This document shows, piece after piece, positions 1 to 12,141 of a stretch of DNA of 64,000 nucleotides; position 1 is the stretch's first letter, and each line of letters starts with the position of its first letter. The notes under the pieces were generated by a model that worked only from the letters and a program-made list of their open reading frames with translations, was not told where the DNA came from and searched no databases. Location of the stretch: contig OZ007518.1 in the NCBI GenBank assembly GCA_963931865.1, positions 8,298,361 through 8,362,360 on the forward strand, given 5' to 3'. The stretch comes from Axinella damicornis. Its lineage: Eukaryota > Porifera > Demospongiae > Axinellida > Axinellidae. The translations under genes and the position numbers were made by a program.

Positions 1-88
1 AATTAGAAAAATTCACAAGCCTATACTCAGACACTAGTACATACTAGCCTCATTCTAAATACAATGAAGTTGAAAGAATGATGCACAA

Positions 89-2761
89 CTAGTCACCATA
101 CAACCTAACTCTTCTCAAAAGAAACTCGGGAGAAGCAGTAAGCAATGGCAATAACATATACTTGAGTAAGGATACACAATAAAACAAAATGTGACTTCCT
201 GCATACACTGGTACATTGTTCAACACTGCTATCCACCCAATAGATAGTAATGCCCCCACAACTCTATCGATCTTTGATCTGGAATCGGACAATATCCAGT
301 TGTATGGAAGAAACTTTGAAGCAGCTGCTAATCCAAAAATGCTACCTGAGCTTCTCATGAGAGAGTAAAATGGAGTTGTATCAAGATGTATCCACGCAGG
401 ATCGTCACAGTGACTCAGCGCTTTGGGAATAGAAAACATAGGGTCAATTCCCAGCAGTATCAAGGCATAATATGACGAAACAGCACCGAACAGCATCACG
501 ACTCCTGTGATCAGGAACGAACGGGTGTTCTGGTGTTCTATTATCATGAAAGCACTATACTGAACAGTGAATTTGTGCACCAGCAGACCAACTACAATCC
601 CTAGAACAACCTGATGTAAGAAATGTGTCGAAATCAGCAATCGTGACATGGCTATGAGAAACACAAAAGCTCCCATGACAAGATTCATCAGCTGACGCAA
701 TTCTGACTTGATGTTCGCATAATATCTCAATCCATGGTTGGAGTTCTGGTGGCGAAGACGTTCAAATGATGACTTGATGTTTTGCAAGCATTCCCTCCTT
801 CCCAAGTACACAGTGATGTAGAATACACAGGAGAGGAGAACTGCAAGTGCCACCGTCACATGACCACTGGGATTGCCTGAACGTGTGTATGCATGGGAGA
901 TACAGAGGTTTGCATAAAGCTTGCAACAAGCCCTGCTTACAGTGCTGAGACTAGAAAACCACAAGTCCCACCCTGTGCCATTACCCTACCTTAGTAGTGC
1001 AATAATTTGCTACTTAGCGCTTCCTTGCTGTAATAGGTCACTATGTACACAGGGGGGACTTGTGGTTTTCTAGTCTCAGCAGTGCTCAGCAGTGTTTGTT
1101 GCAAGCTTTATGCAAACCTCTGTAAGATACAGCATCCATATATAATCCCAGCTACATACAGGTTTGCACAACAATATTCATGGTTATTAAAGTTTAGTTA
1201 GATGTAAGGTCTATTTCTGGACTAAGAATACTACATCGTTGCTACATGTATAGGACTCAGCACCTGCATTTTAAGCGGTGTTGAGCAGAAGGCAAGTCAA
1301 ATCAGAAGCATGACTTCAGTCCTATATTTAATGGCTTGAAACAATGCCCCCTCTAACTTCTGCACCACCGTATCAGGAGGGAACAAACATTCCCACAGCA
1401 GTTACGCTTTCTATGTCACGGACTCCAGTGCAAAAATAATATGGTTCAAGTGACTGTTCTGTATATGCTGACCTGGTCCGGTCTCACAGGTAACGGGCAG
1501 CTGTAATAGGTGATAGTTGGTTGGCCACATATCACTCTCTTTCACCCACCAGTAGGGACGATCACCCTGCAGAAACCTATTTACATAAGGCTTCAGTCAT
1601 AACAATGGTTATACAACAGAAGGGTGCCCCTGTGTGGATAATCATACAATAGTTTACAAGGATGCACTGACAAGTCAGGTCAGGTAGGACATTTGCATGA
1701 CAATGCTCCATCAAGTGACTTATTATCGCTACATATCAATACTACACATGAAGTGGTGATAGGTGTACCTCCCTCCTGACCAATCACGGACTGCCTTTCA
1801 GTGCAGTACTGGGAGTTATATACCTATACCAGACCTGACGGCCTGGGAACGAGGCTACATCTACCAGGGTACCTGTCACCAACTACCATCAACACATATA
1901 AATATGCGACCACATTTCTCATAAGCATCCATGGGCATATCAGACTCACTCTCCAGTGAGCTAGAATGCTAAGTTACCTACCATTTGAGTATAATGTTAA
2001 TCCACTCCGCCATTGCAGCTGTTGCCAGAATATATCCCAGGCACCAAAACATCAGGGGGAAAACCACTGTGTAGTAGTAACGAGGGTCTCCAAGCTGTGG
2101 AAGGAGTTATGTTTTGCATGTGTGTGGGCCTGGCCTTGAATGTGCCTGAAAAGCTAACAATTATTTCCACAATTTTACCTAGTGATGCTCAACATTTCTG
2201 CTTCGTGGCTACCGAATAAACTTCTTCCTAGAAGCAACTGTTTAATAATTTGCGGTCCTCCTGACCACCAAAGTACCAAACTTAATACCTTACCTCATAG
2301 GTTGAGGCGATGGAACCCTGCCTTAGCATTAGTGGCCACAGCTGAGAGCTGTGTAGGTGTTTGGCGGGGATGTTGGACCTGAAACCCCGCCCTTTATTCC
2401 CTGTGCATTGTGTCAAGGGGAATGATGGGGCCCAACACCAATCACGTTACTTGGCTGGCAATAGTTCTGCTGCAGCTTCATCGACAACGTTCACAAGCTG
2501 AAGCAGCTGGTCTGTCTGGCGCCTTTACGGTTCCTAGGACGCATGTGCATAACTCTATCATGTGACCACCCCCAGACTCCACCCACAAAATCACGAGACA
2601 GACTGCATGACATGTGGCACTTACAGTATGACTGAATCAGCACTTACTCTACTGGACTGTACTCGAGGTTCATCGTAGGTGTTGATTCAGCCATACTGCA
2701 AGTGCCACATGTCAGTCTGTCTGGTGATCTTGTGTTACATCCAATCACCAGTTATTCCCAC

Positions 2762-2798
<37 letters not shown>

Positions 2799-2940
2799 TT
2801 ATTCCTGTTTTATGTTCAATGCTTCACCTAACCTGTGAACAAGTGCTGGCAGCATTCTCGAGGTATGGTACAGTACGAAGAGCGAGTTGCTGGATGTAGT
2901 AGACAACACTGGCATCCCAAATCAACAATGACTGCAGCAT
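89..2940 (-). CDS. G6PC: Glucose-6-phosphatase catalytic subunit, four exons, complete
   Basis: Hydrolyses glucose-6-phosphate to glucose in the ER lumen, the last step of gluconeogenesis and glycogenolysis. Exons on the minus strand: 2940-2833, 2094-1982, 1576-1473 and 876-89. All junctions are GT-AG and the phases close, giving 370 aa against about 357 in human G6PC1. Seen in the joined frame: the K-x6-RP phosphatase motif (K73, R80-P81), PSGH at 111-114, and SR-x5-HF with R187 and H193, the expected phospho-acceptor histidine. The stretch DRPYWWV and the CETGPG segment before PSGH are typical of G6PC. Multiple hydrophobic segments fit a polytopic membrane protein. The start ATG at 2940 gives an N-terminus that aligns by eye with vertebrate G6PC. 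The last exon carries what is three exons in mammals. The C-terminus ends RLYGD and lacks the KKxx-type ER signal of the human enzyme. Exons 1-3 have a partial duplicate at 43-44 kb. G6PC2 or G6PC3 orthology is not excluded. Confidence 0.9.
901..1130. repeat. Fold-back repeat in last G6PC intron
   Basis: The segment at about 901-970 recurs inverted at about 1054-1128 (ends TACAGAGGTTTGCATAAAGC and its complement). The arms are about 70 bp with an 85-bp spacer. It lies just upstream of the last exon acceptor and would form a large intronic hairpin. It looks like a small non-autonomous element. No transposase is present. Confidence 0.7.
2190..2711. repeat. Insertion unique to copy A, with terminal hairpin 2614-2711
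   Basis: This segment in G6PC intron 1 is absent from the duplicate at 43.8 kb, where the flanking sequences abut. Its right part, 2614-2711, is an inverted repeat (GTGGCACTTACAGTATG and its near complement). I see no gene in it. Confidence 0.5.
2765..2797. repeat. Poly-C homopolymer (33 bp)
   Basis: A run of 33 C in G6PC intron 1. The same site in the duplicate (43915-43938) has 24 C, so the tract predates the duplication and has changed length since. Assembly length is unreliable here. Confidence 0.9.
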
Positions 2941-3132
2941 CACAACCAGGTGGCCACTACAGTACTGGGTGCATGAGGGAGGGATGGATGCAGCATATAC
3001 GTCAGGAGGAAGTAGAGGCTGGTTTACTGTACTAGATTACCAGCGGAACTTTACAGAGCAATATGCTACAGTTGCACAACCAGAAGTGCAGGTATTTTGC
3101 ATCATTCCATGTAAGTGTGGGCAGAGTTTCAT

Positions 3133-3423
3133 TCAGGGGAAGGTGGGGTCACCATAAGCTACCCTTGGAATCTCATTTCGTACTATCACATCAGCAGCAA
3201 TAATTATTGACAAATCACAGCAACAAATTCTACTCAGAGGTCCTACATCTACATTTTCATCTATGCATTTGAGAATTTGTCTACTACAATCTTCAATTGG
3301 TTGAAAAAAGGATATTAAATGCTCTTTTGTGTAGGCCTTAGACTGATCCAGGGGCACCTCTGAGCTAGGACGGAGGTTAACTCCGGCATAATCCATTTTT
3401 TCTTGGGAGCTGCATGTCCCCAA
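3133..3423 (-). CDS. Unrecognised open frame, possible exon or relic
   Basis: A 96-codon open frame on the minus strand, upstream of the G6PC start. The product starts MGTCSS, is mixed hydrophilic and hydrophobic, and carries a Cys-rich patch (ICCCD) near its middle. I do not recognise the family. It lies in DNA present only in copy A of the segmental duplication (about 3050-3940), so it probably arrived as an insertion. A GT near 3150 could be a splice donor. It may be chance; there is no promoter or splice partner I can defend. Confidence 0.2.
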   Translation of the reverse strand: MGTCSSQEKMDYAGVNLRPSSEVPLDQSKAYTKEHLISFFQPIEDCSRQILKCIDENVDVGPLSRICCCDLSIIIAADVIVRNEIPRVAYGDPTFP

Positions 3424-3438
3424 GCCTCATACATCACC

Positions 3439-3490
3439 TGCTCAGCCAGAAACACTACCAAAGTCACTTTGGTAGTGTTTCTGGAGCAGG
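3439..3490. repeat. Perfect short hairpin
   Basis: CCAGAAACACTACCAAAG is followed at once by its complement, flanked by partial CTGCTC/GAGCAG pairing. The arm is about 20 bp with almost no loop. It lies between the G6PC gene and the unrecognised frame at 3133-3423 on one side and the larger hairpin at 3789 on the other. Confidence 0.7.
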
Positions 3491-3788
3491 TGGAGAGGAT
3501 TTTCCCATTGAACGGGATCTACGGCTACGTGTACGTGATTTAGAAACCTAGACAAAACCAGTTACCTATTAAAACTATAGTCTGGCCACAACAAGTACAA
3601 TTGTTGCATGAAGCCATACAACATCAAAGCTTCAGAATGCCAGTATTTGATATATTGCAGTGCAATATATCATATATTGCACTGTGGTTACTCATCACTT
3701 AATAGCTTTGATAGTAAAATTGAATTTTATGGAAATTACTACTGTAGCTATGTGACATCACTCATTGCCATGGTTATTGCCATGCAAC

Positions 3789-3932
3789 AAATTAGTTATT
3801 ACCTTATCTCTCGTGCAACATCTAGATATTGCACTCGTACGTAATTAGTGGTCTCGGGCTGCGCCCTCGACCACTAATTACTACTCGTGCAATATCTAGC
3901 ATGTTGCACTCAAGATAAGGTAATAACTAATA
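3789..3932. repeat. Inverted-repeat element (hairpin)
   Basis: The outer arms (TTAGTTATTACCTTATCT and its complement) and an inner arm ACTAATTA / TAATTAGT around a GC-rich loop form a nested palindrome of about 140 bp. It looks like a fold-back MITE. It is not present in copy B of the segmental duplication. Confidence 0.7.
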
Positions 3933-4354
3933 CATAGTGTGGCTATGATCTGGGAATAACACCACAGCTTCGAACAACCAACCTGAGCAGCCTAAATCAG
4001 CTTCTGAACATTTGCTTCGCTTTGATCCCATTCCATCATAATCAGTAAGATAATCTGGGAACGAGACCAGCAGCTAGAGTTCAAAGGTCAATGCACGCGA
4101 TACCAGAAGCATCTTCTCGATAGGCAACCTGTAGCCCAAGTTTGGATATTTTGCGGTTGAGAGCTTGGGCTAAGGACATCAATACCCCACAAAACTGTCC
4201 AAAACATCAATACCTGTCAAGAAGACTTCCATTCTACCATGGAAAAACGTTTTTAGTTGAGTAGGCGAAATGGCACTAATTCATTATTAGTAGGCGAAGT
4301 GGCACTAACCCCAGCTAGCTACCTAACTCCCAAAACTTGCTAGCTAGTCAGACA

Positions 4355-4621
4355 TAGTCTCGCGGGGCCAGACCCACACGGAAGGGAGGGTCTGGTCAAG
4401 TTGCAGTCAGCACATAGACCGTTCTTCAAGTACCTGTTCACTGTTTTTGATGATACTCGCGTAGTACAAGGTGTGAACTCATTTGCTTGAACCCACGAAG
4501 CGCTACTGCTGCCTTGATTGCATTCCTAACACCAGAAGTTCTCTGGGGTGTCAAAAACAATTTTGGTAATTGTAACTTGACCAGACCCTCCCTTCCGTGT
4601 GGGTCTGGCCCCGCGAGACTA
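4355..4621. mobile_element. Long-TIR MITE with 9-bp target duplication
   Basis: Terminal inverted repeats of about 50 bp begin TAGTCTCGCGGGGCCAGACC and end with the complement. The flanks carry the direct repeat AGTCAGACA on both sides. Long TIRs with a 9-bp duplication are typical of Mutator-like elements (family knowledge); the superfamily call is inference. There is no coding capacity. A relative with similar ends is at 59862-60189. Confidence 0.75.
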
Positions 4622-4642
4622 AGTCAGACATGTACCAACAGG

Positions 4643-4767
4643 TAGTCTAGCAGGCTAGCCCCTCGAATTTTCCCCAGCAAGGATCGACTCACGTGACCTT
4701 ACTTCTCCGCGCGCGCATACCTAAAGCGATCGCGCGCGCGCTGGAGAAGGGCTAGCTTGTTAGACTA
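4643..4767. mobile_element. Small TIR element with 10-bp target duplication
   Basis: The ends are TAGTCTAGCAGGCTAGCCC and GGGCTAGCTTGTTAGACTA. The direct repeat TACCAACAGG flanks both sides. The interior holds a CG-rich palindrome (GCGATCGCGCGC). Relatives are at about 41397-41497 and 46300-46410 inside the two kinesin copies. Confidence 0.75.
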
Positions 4768-5058
4768 TACCAACAGGTCACGGCTTTGGCATCTTTTGGC
4801 ATGAGAGTCTGGTCCTTGAAAAATTGCGTGTAAGCTGTTGGATTAGGCCGCCCCGCTGCATCCTGTTACTAAATTGACCACGCTGGGCGAGACTGTCGGC
4901 AACTCAGTGCCCAATACTTTTCTGTGAGGAGCTCAATGTTGTGAATGTGCAGCACAGGACAAGGTGCACCGGTGCTTGATCAGATGTCACACGTGTAAGC
5001 TACCGTGTATACTGTGTTCGTCTGTGTGTGTGTGTGTGCTTGTGGCTCCGACATTTGC

Positions 5059-5285
5059 AGCTTCGTTCCCAGGCTCCTCCCCAGCTTTTTGTCGCATACT
5101 GTCCCGCAACTGTAGCTTCAGTATGCGACAAAAAGCTGGGGAGGAGCCTGGGAACGAGGCTATGCATTTTATGCGCGTGTGTATTTTTGGTGTGTGTAAT
5201 AATGTGTTGTGTGTGTGTGTGTAATGTGTGTGTGTGTGCGTGTGTGTGTGTGTGCGTGTGCGTGCGGCCTCCGTGTGTGTTTGTG
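5059..5285. repeat. Hairpin of the AGCCTCGTTCCCAG family plus TG-rich tract
   Basis: 5059-5161 is a near-perfect palindrome (left end CTTCGTTCCCAGGCTCC, right end its complement closing GGGAACGAGGCT). It is the first full member of a family seen more than a dozen times in the window. A second copy is at 40720-40800. Next to it, about 5165-5285 is rich in TG dinucleotides interrupted by CG. Confidence 0.75.
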
Positions 5286-5430
5286 TACCTCCATGCCCCA
5301 GTTTGTGTCAGCAAAAATAAAGCATAGCCCATACGATCATGATGGGAAAGAGGAAATTATAGCTACAGCTATGTGAGTGTTGTAGGTTGCAGCTGCAGTG
5401 GGTCTACGCAGACTAACTACTAAATACAGC

Positions 5431-6052
5431 CAGGGCCGTAACCGCCAGTACGGTTGATCCGGTTTCAACCGGACCACTTTTGCGGGAACCTTTAAAAAAA
5501 TTTAGTGACAATGACGATTATTGTGCACACACGGCGAGCACGGCAGACCACCGTTTTTGCTTACGCTTGGCTCAGTGATTGATGCGAGTAACTGTCACTT
5601 CTTAGTCTTCCTGATGAGCCCCATCATCCCAAGAACTTTGAGTTTCCCAAGCGAACTTTTGGGAGGGTCAAACCTGTGCTGTGCTCCACGCAGAGCCAGT
5701 GGTTTAGCTAATAGCTAGCTGGCCGTTCCTGCAGTACGACGAACACTGAGGAATTAAGCGCTGAGTCTGTGTGCGACGTGTCACTGTAGCCATAGATATC
5801 CATGCTCTAGCTAGCTATAGCTAGCAAGCACTGTGCCCACAGCTGCAGATCTATATAGACCCCGGTCGAAACATTCTTACCCAAGAATTGCATCAGAAAC
5901 CACCTCAGAAGGCTTGAAATCCAAAAAATTTCCTGGGGGGGTACCCCCAGACCCCCCTACAGCAGCATGCTTCGCGCACATTTTTTCGCACCGCCAGTCA
6001 GCCAACACTGCTGTTCAACCTCACCACTTCAGATCTCACGACTACGGCCCTG
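5431..6052. mobile_element. Possible hAT-type non-autonomous element
   Basis: Starts CAGGGCCGTAACC and ends CTACGGCCCTG, a short inverted repeat of about 10 bp. The interior contains the stretch CCCCCAGACCCCCC. The CAGGG start is a habit of hAT elements. I find no matching 8-bp flanking duplication, so the boundary call is tentative. Open frames inside do not resemble a transposase. Confidence 0.4.
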
Positions 6053-6349
6053 CAAAATCAGAAATTCTGTGATCCACTATAGAAATGTACAAATGTAGCA
6101 ATGTCATTGAAAGTTAATACACCATGGAACCATGTAGAACCTGGCATTCAACTTTCAATCAGCAAGGCATCCTGCCAGCATCACAGTGGCCTTGCTCAGC
6201 AGGCTTGACAAGATTCTCCACACGTTAATCCACTATCGTCTTCCAGTTGCACACAAACGTTGCTCATTTGTGGCGATGTTAAGTATTAGTGAATGGCAAA
6301 ATCAGCAGGTGGTGGTTGAAATATGTGCGTGACTATACCGATTACACAG

Positions 6350-6695
6350 CAGGGGCGGAGATATAGGGGGGGCAGGGGGGGCTTGAGCCCCCCCACTTTC
6401 AAAAGCAGGGGGGCTGAGCCCCCCTAAAACAACAGACTGGATGCTACTATCCCACGAGATCTAGCACTAACTTACAGCTATGTCACCTTGTTTCTTGGGG
6501 GCTGACGTCTCTAACTTGCAGTGCAAAGCACGAAGGTGCCACGAGAGCCCATTCTGATAACTGAAAAATGAAGGCGAAAAAATTTTCCGCGCTTTGCGCG
6601 GACTGATCACCACTACACGCCTCTATGCACTGCCTTCAGCAGCGTACAATTGTGATATTAGCCCCCCCACTTTTCGGGAGCTGTCTCCGCCCCTG
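6350..6695. mobile_element. CAGGGGCGGAG-ended MITE
   Basis: The left end CAGGGGCGGAGATAT and right end GTCTCCGCCCCTG are inverted. CCCCCCCAC/GGGGGGG blocks pair inside. The pentamer CACAG lies directly outside both ends. This is shorter than the usual 8-bp hAT duplication, so the class is unsure. Confidence 0.5.
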
Positions 6696-7623
6696 CACAG
6701 TTTAAGTGACCGTGGTGAGATGAACAAGAGGAGACCTGCAGCTGGGCGTTTTAATGACAGAGAAAATGAACTGAAATGTGGGACAAAAGTTTAAGCAAAG
6801 CTGAACTGAACACTGAACCATACCATGGGCCATGGCTCAGCCCAAGGTCATAATCAGGGTATTATGTAGGTCATGAATATCATTAGCTCCCTATTTAGAT
6901 TGTAAGGATTGGGATCTTGGGTGGCTGTGCATGTAGCAGCCACAAAAGATTATTCATAAGAATTATGTAACAGAGTGTCATGATAGTCACATGGAAGAAT
7001 TATACATTGTGCAAGATCTGCAGTTGTACTCAAGAAGTCTCTGTTGATTTCGTTATGTCCAGAGGCGGCACCTCAGTTGAGATGTCAGTTTAAATTACTG
7101 CCTGAACAGGAATAGCTTCTCGAGCATGCTCTGTAGGCGTAGCTCCAAGTGGCCTAGGTTCCAGTGGGTGTGGTTTCAATTAAACTTACATCTGGACACT
7201 AAAAGGTGGGAGTTGAAGTATGAGTAGTCCTTAGGAATTTAGAGTATAGTTGTACCAATTCCACCAATCAGATTACTCACTGTGAGGTATCTAAATCTGA
7301 TAGAAAACCTCGTCTTCAATAGAAAACCTCGTACGGGGTTTTCTATTGAGCCCCCAGGATACACAATTATTGTTTACTGCCAACTTGAAATCCATGGCAA
7401 CTACATAAAAATTATAGCATGCAGCTGCTTTAGAATTATTGGCAGTGCACGTCTGCGTACTTCTCTGTGTTTGGACGGCTACATCAGTACACGAGAGCTC
7501 GAAGGAGCTAAGCGGTAAATGACGGCACCGGTGGGGTGGAGCCAAGTTGAGGGGCGGAGCCATATGACTGCTCGTGCGCGCAGGTCACTCGCGCGCCTTG
7601 TCAGCGCTTACCTGCTGCTCGTA

Positions 7624-8042
7624 GCCAGTCTGTTATTTCTTCGAAAAGGACATCCGATGGTAAGTTATTCTGTTGAAAACTGGAGCGCTAGCATAGTTAC
7701 CGTTGCTGTACTCTAGACCAAAAACCTGAGGGCCCTGGGCTGTAGCGTCCCGAGCGCAGCGAGGGCACACAGCACTAATATCTGCCTTGTACTCATTTCC
7801 AGTCTGTTATTTCGTCGAAAAGGACCTCCCACTCGTAGGTTCTTTGTTGACAACTGAAGCGCTAGCTTAGTTACCGTTGCTATACTCTAAATCGGTTAGA
7901 CACTGAAACCAATGGGATCTATGCGATTTAGAAACCCTGGGGCCCTTAGTAGCGCCCTTGCTGCGCTTGGGACGCTACAGCCCAGGGCCCCCGAGCCTCG
8001 GGTTTCTAAATCGCGTAGATCCCTTGGTCTCAGTGTCTAACC
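7624..8042. repeat. Direct repeat pair and adjoining large hairpin
   Basis: About 90 bp at 7624-7717 recur at about 7800-7890 (shared start CAGTCTGTTATTTC, shared end TACTCTA) with moderate divergence. The second copy runs into a hairpin at 7886-8042 whose arms begin GGTTAGACACTGA and contain GATTTAGAAACCC. The GATTTAGAAACC module recurs near 3538 and 44650, so parts of this element are dispersed. Confidence 0.6.
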
Positions 8043-8406
8043 TATATATAGATAACTGTATAACAATATCCACAGAATACACTGTGGACCCTCCTTAATC
8101 ACCTGAGTGTGTGTCTGTGCCGTTGGTACCTGTGAAGCTGCAAGTTTATACTTGATGCAGTCTGACACTACAGCCCCTAGGAACCTCATGAATATCATTA
8201 AATAGCTCCAATTTTAGGTTAGCTATACTTCCCTATTAGCCCTTTTATACCTAACGTTGCATATCTGCACAGTGAGACTTTTGATGTCACATGCATCTGG
8301 CAATGTCCTTGGGAGATGTTTGCAAGCCATTGCAAAGTAGTCAAACATTATTCATAACGGAAGCGGTACATGGGGTATGTTTAAGTGTTCTATAGACTGA
8401 AAATGA

Positions 8407-8751
8407 CCTCAGGCCATTCCAAATTGAAGTCTTGAAACTGAAAATAAAAAAAAACATGACTATGATTAACCTTTGTTCCCAACAGCTATCTAAGGAGTAC
8501 AAGCTTACAAAAGTGGTCACAAAAATGCAAGATAGTGTTTTAAAATGCACTACTATCTTGAATTTTTGTGACCACTTTTGTATGCTTGTATTCTGACAGT
8601 GTTACTTAGCCAAACTCATACCCAATTTTTTGCTGTGATATCGGCACGTGGCAGGATGTTACATGAATTTTGATTTTTTACTCCCAAGTTTGCAAAATTT
8701 GAGCCTGTCGGTCCCCTGCAACAAGGTTTCAATTTGGAATGGCCTCAAGAA
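8407..8751. mobile_element. TIR element with nested hairpin
   Basis: The ends GGCCATTCCAAATTGAA and TTCAATTTGGAATGGCC are inverted. Inside, about 8500-8591 is an almost perfect palindrome (AAGTGGTCACAAAAATGCAAG and its partner). It has no coding capacity. It could be one element with a palindromic core or a hairpin inserted into an older MITE. Confidence 0.65.
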
Positions 8752-10180
8752 AAACTTGGGCCCTAAAGAATTAATTAACACATAACTGTAGTCATTAATG
8801 AGCAGCTATGCAGATACCATGGATGGATGAAAGCTTTATCGCCATGCGGTAGTATGGTACAACCTATCATTGTAGCTGTTAAAGACGGTCCATGAGTGGT
8901 TTCTGTCACTGCTGTAGCAATTGAGTAGCCTCATTCCCAAGCCATTCCCACTGCCAGTATTTGATCGCTTGCAGTATGTACATATGGTGAAGGAAGGCTG
9001 GGAGATCTGGTCATGTGTGGTGCCACCATCCCTGCTTGTTGTCTGTTCTGCTATCCTTACATCTCCGTGTTTTTTACACTTGTGTACATAATTGTCTTAC
9101 TCTCTTCTGCAAGTTTCTTGCATAACTAGATGTTCCCTGAGAGTGAGTCAGAAATAAGAAAAAAGGCACTTGCACACAGTGTGCATGTTACCTTAGCTGT
9201 AGTAGTATGCTTGTGATAGATAGCCTTTGTTGATGGCCAATGGCCATATATGGTACTTATGTAGTACATGCAAAGTAAACCATGCACATCAGTACAGCTG
9301 TAGGCTTTCCTGTGGAATATACATCAAATCATTGATCATGAAACTGTTCTGAGCACAAATTTTTTTCCACATGCTTATGCTATGTAGGGTCACTTTTCTT
9401 CAAAAGATCAATTTGAGAGGTTGTGTATTACCAAAAACGAAATTTGATTGATAGCAACCTAGGCTATTTCCCAGACTAGTCATATTTTGTAATGTTGGAG
9501 GCGAAATCAGGCGATACAATGAACTCTGAACTGTACGTACAAGGAGTTCACAACTCCTCCTGCGTTGAAAATTGGTCTCAAGGGCTAAATTTAGACCAAT
9601 TTAGTAGACATCATTGGGTCGTAAATGTGTACTCCAACAAAGCAACTTCATGTTCATTGTGTAGCCTGATTTTCCTCAAACATTTCGGTGCTCATTCTTT
9701 GATACTGAATTTGTAGACATCACTGGCATGTATAGCTGCCACAACCCACTGGATTCAATCTTAGGGTTGCCAATTTTCCACCTACACTGTACGTAGAACA
9801 GGCATGTGTCTGCTTTACGTGCTTCAGTTTACTCCCCCTGAAAGTCTCCACCCCCAGCAAAATATCCTGTATGAGCATGCCTCTTGGTTCCACAATGATG
9901 ACCGTGGGCACAACTACAGTAGTATCTTTGGTGACCTTTTTCTTCTTGGTGGGTTTGTCCCTGGCCAGTTAGGTGTTGAAAGGTAAAGGTAAAGGTATCT
10001 GGGCTGGCTGTCAGGTAAGGCTTTAACACCTGTAAGTGACATTGTAAAAACAAGTTGATTGTTTAGGTACACAGGCCTGGTTGCATATGACTGCAGTTAT
10101 CAGTGGTTTATTTTGGCAGTAGAAACTAATTGCATAAGGCAACCAGAGTTCGATCATCAGATATCCATTATCTGCAAATC
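8752..10180. other. No feature recognised, apart from a hairpin-family fragment
   Basis: Intergenic DNA with only short chance frames. About 8990-9072 contains CATCCCTGCTTGTTGTCTG and TTCTGCTATCCTTACATCTCC, a degraded half of the palindrome family at 34.8, 37.6 and 38.6 kb. About 9980-10000 has a short GGTAAA repeat. I see nothing else. Confidence 0.5.
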
Positions 10181-10578
10181 TAAGCCTCATTCCCAGTCCC
10201 ATGCCCAGCTTTTCGGCGCTTGCAGTACGGTAAAGCTGGGAGGGCCTGGTACATTTCCTCACATGTGTGACGTCGAGGGTAGAAAGGGGTAGAAAGACTG
10301 GAAGTTTAACATGGGCGTACGTGGTCTCAGAACAGCAAGAAGAGCGAAGGTACCAAGTAAGATATCACACGTATCTAGCTAGTGGGGGGCGACTGTCATA
10401 CTCACCGAGCGTTGAACGTGTAGATGGTTGAATAACACGCAAAACGTTGCGTCCTCATTCTGAAAATTTCACCATTTTTCGATTACGTCATGCTGACGTG
10501 AGGAAATGTACCAGGCCCTCCCCGCTTTACCGTACTGCAAGCGACGAAAAGCTGGGTGTGGGACTGGGAACGAGGCTA
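10181..10578. mobile_element. MITE with about 80-bp inverted ends, AGCCTCGTTCCCAG family
   Basis: The left arm, 10181-10265, and the right arm, 10497-10578, are inverted copies. Both carry the module CTGCAAGCG-CGAAAAGCTGGG and the end TCCCAGTCC, closing with GGGAACGAGGCTAA. The interior is about 230 bp with no gene. A one-sided relative lies at 36490-36606. Confidence 0.75.
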
Positions 10579-11579
10579 ATTTGAACTTGTGTGAGGAGTT
10601 GGAGTCACCTGCCATTGCTAAAGATCACAAAGATCCAAACATTTCACACTGCATTTTGAAAGCAATTGCATGCCTTCCTCAAAATTGTACGGATGTTCTC
10701 ATTAGCATTTCACAGATGAATTACTTTTTACTGGAGGTCTCTTTGTTCGGAAACTATAACTTGTAGCTTCCGCCATCGATGTTCACATCTTCTAGCTGCT
10801 TCCTGAAGCTGAAGGTGCAATTCTGCACATAAGGAGAATGATTGCGCTCAGTAAATGTATATGGGAGGGGTCGTGGTGTACATGTAGTCGTATATCTGCA
10901 AGAAATTTTTCTTTTTAAGAAGTGGGCTGGTCTGAATACGTATACAAGTTTGAGCCCAGCACGAAGTTATCGACTTTGTGCTACTTTGTGCTACACAGTG
11001 TAAGAATATTGGCAGTGGCTGTCCTGATCTGGTTCCAAGCAGTTGTCCTGTCTAAACTACACGTTTTCGCATTCTATATGAGGATGGTACTAGTGAGCTG
11101 TGATTTTGGATAGAATATTTGGGTTGGTGTTTCTGATTTTATGCTGTGGTATAAAACGTGTGTGAGGCTGCTTCCATGTGCTAATTAGTTTGTGGTATTA
11201 TATATAGTGCATGTCACTTTGCACATATGCACTGAAGACTAGCCCGCAGTGGTCCGGCACCGGTTGCAATGGCCCTACTCTAAGGAGGCCTCCAGTACGT
11301 GTCCCCCAGTTCTTGCACATGTGTAGTTATGTGACTTACGTGGTGTCCTCTTAACAAAGTTTCTTGCACTACTTCCATCATATATAGCACGTCTGATGCC
11401 ATGGCAACCTCTGACCTGGGTAAAGATTTCACATCAACTTGCATGGTATGTAGCTTATTCTTATTATGCACAAAGTGATTGTGTAATATTCAACCATGTG
11501 CATTGACAGCTTTGATTGCAGGTTATCAGATTACTGTACAGTTTGTATTGTATAACCACACAGGACTAACTTATACCTT

Positions 11580-12141
11580 ATAGCGGGACATGAATTTTTT
11601 GCGAGGCTCAAATTTTTTTGGGTGATCGGATACCTACTCGCGAAAATTTGAACCCAGCATAAGTTTGTTCCGCGAGCATTTTGTCACCTGGAGTATAGCT
11701 AGCCATGTCTCTCTAGCGCTACTTCCGACCTGTACAAGTACTGCATGCCATCCCACAAGGGACCCTTGTCGACCACTGCCAGTGTCACAGTTGCTGTCGA
11801 AGTGAGCCAGCAAGTAGCTGTGTATCGCAAGTATAGCACATCGTCGCGCACAGTCGAGAGGACCATAATAATTACAGCAAGATCTCGAGTCAACATGCCA
11901 AACAAGCGGCACTGATCGCCATAGGCTTCCCATCATGGCAATGCACAAGCAGCCTCTCACCTTCACTTCTACATTGAAGTGCATGCTGCGTTCTCCCAGT
12001 AGTACACGTGCGCATGTGAAGAGTAGAGGGCGTGGTCATAGGTCGTGACTCTGTCGCGAAATTAAAAATTTTGTAAGAACGGATTTTAGGAAGATTCACG
12101 AAAATTTGGACCCGCAAAAATTTCCCGCTATACGGTAGTCC
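11580..12141. mobile_element. MITE of the TATAGCGGGA family
   Basis: The left end TATAGCGGGACATGAATTTT and the right end AAAATTTCCCGCTATA are inverted. Inner blocks resembling CGAAAATTTGGACCCGC pair as well. It has the same size class and similar ends to 17347-17917. Frames inside are short and not recognised. Confidence 0.65.

Larger units (their letters stand above)
1160..4105. repeat. Segmental duplication, copy A (partner 42.82-44.88 kb)
   Basis: Blocks at about 1190-2190, 2708-2960 and 3940-4105 match blocks at about 42828-43830, 43868-44100 and 44700-44885 in the same order and orientation, with a few percent divergence. Copy A has extra DNA at about 2190-2708 and 3050-3940. Copy B has its own insertion at 44277-44601. 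The duplicated unit carries G6PC exons 1-3 but not the catalytic last exon. Confidence 0.8.

Noticed and set aside
5000..5332. Open frames in the TG-rich region
   Set aside because: They encode His/Thr or Cys/Val dinucleotide-repeat peptides and overlap a transposon hairpin.
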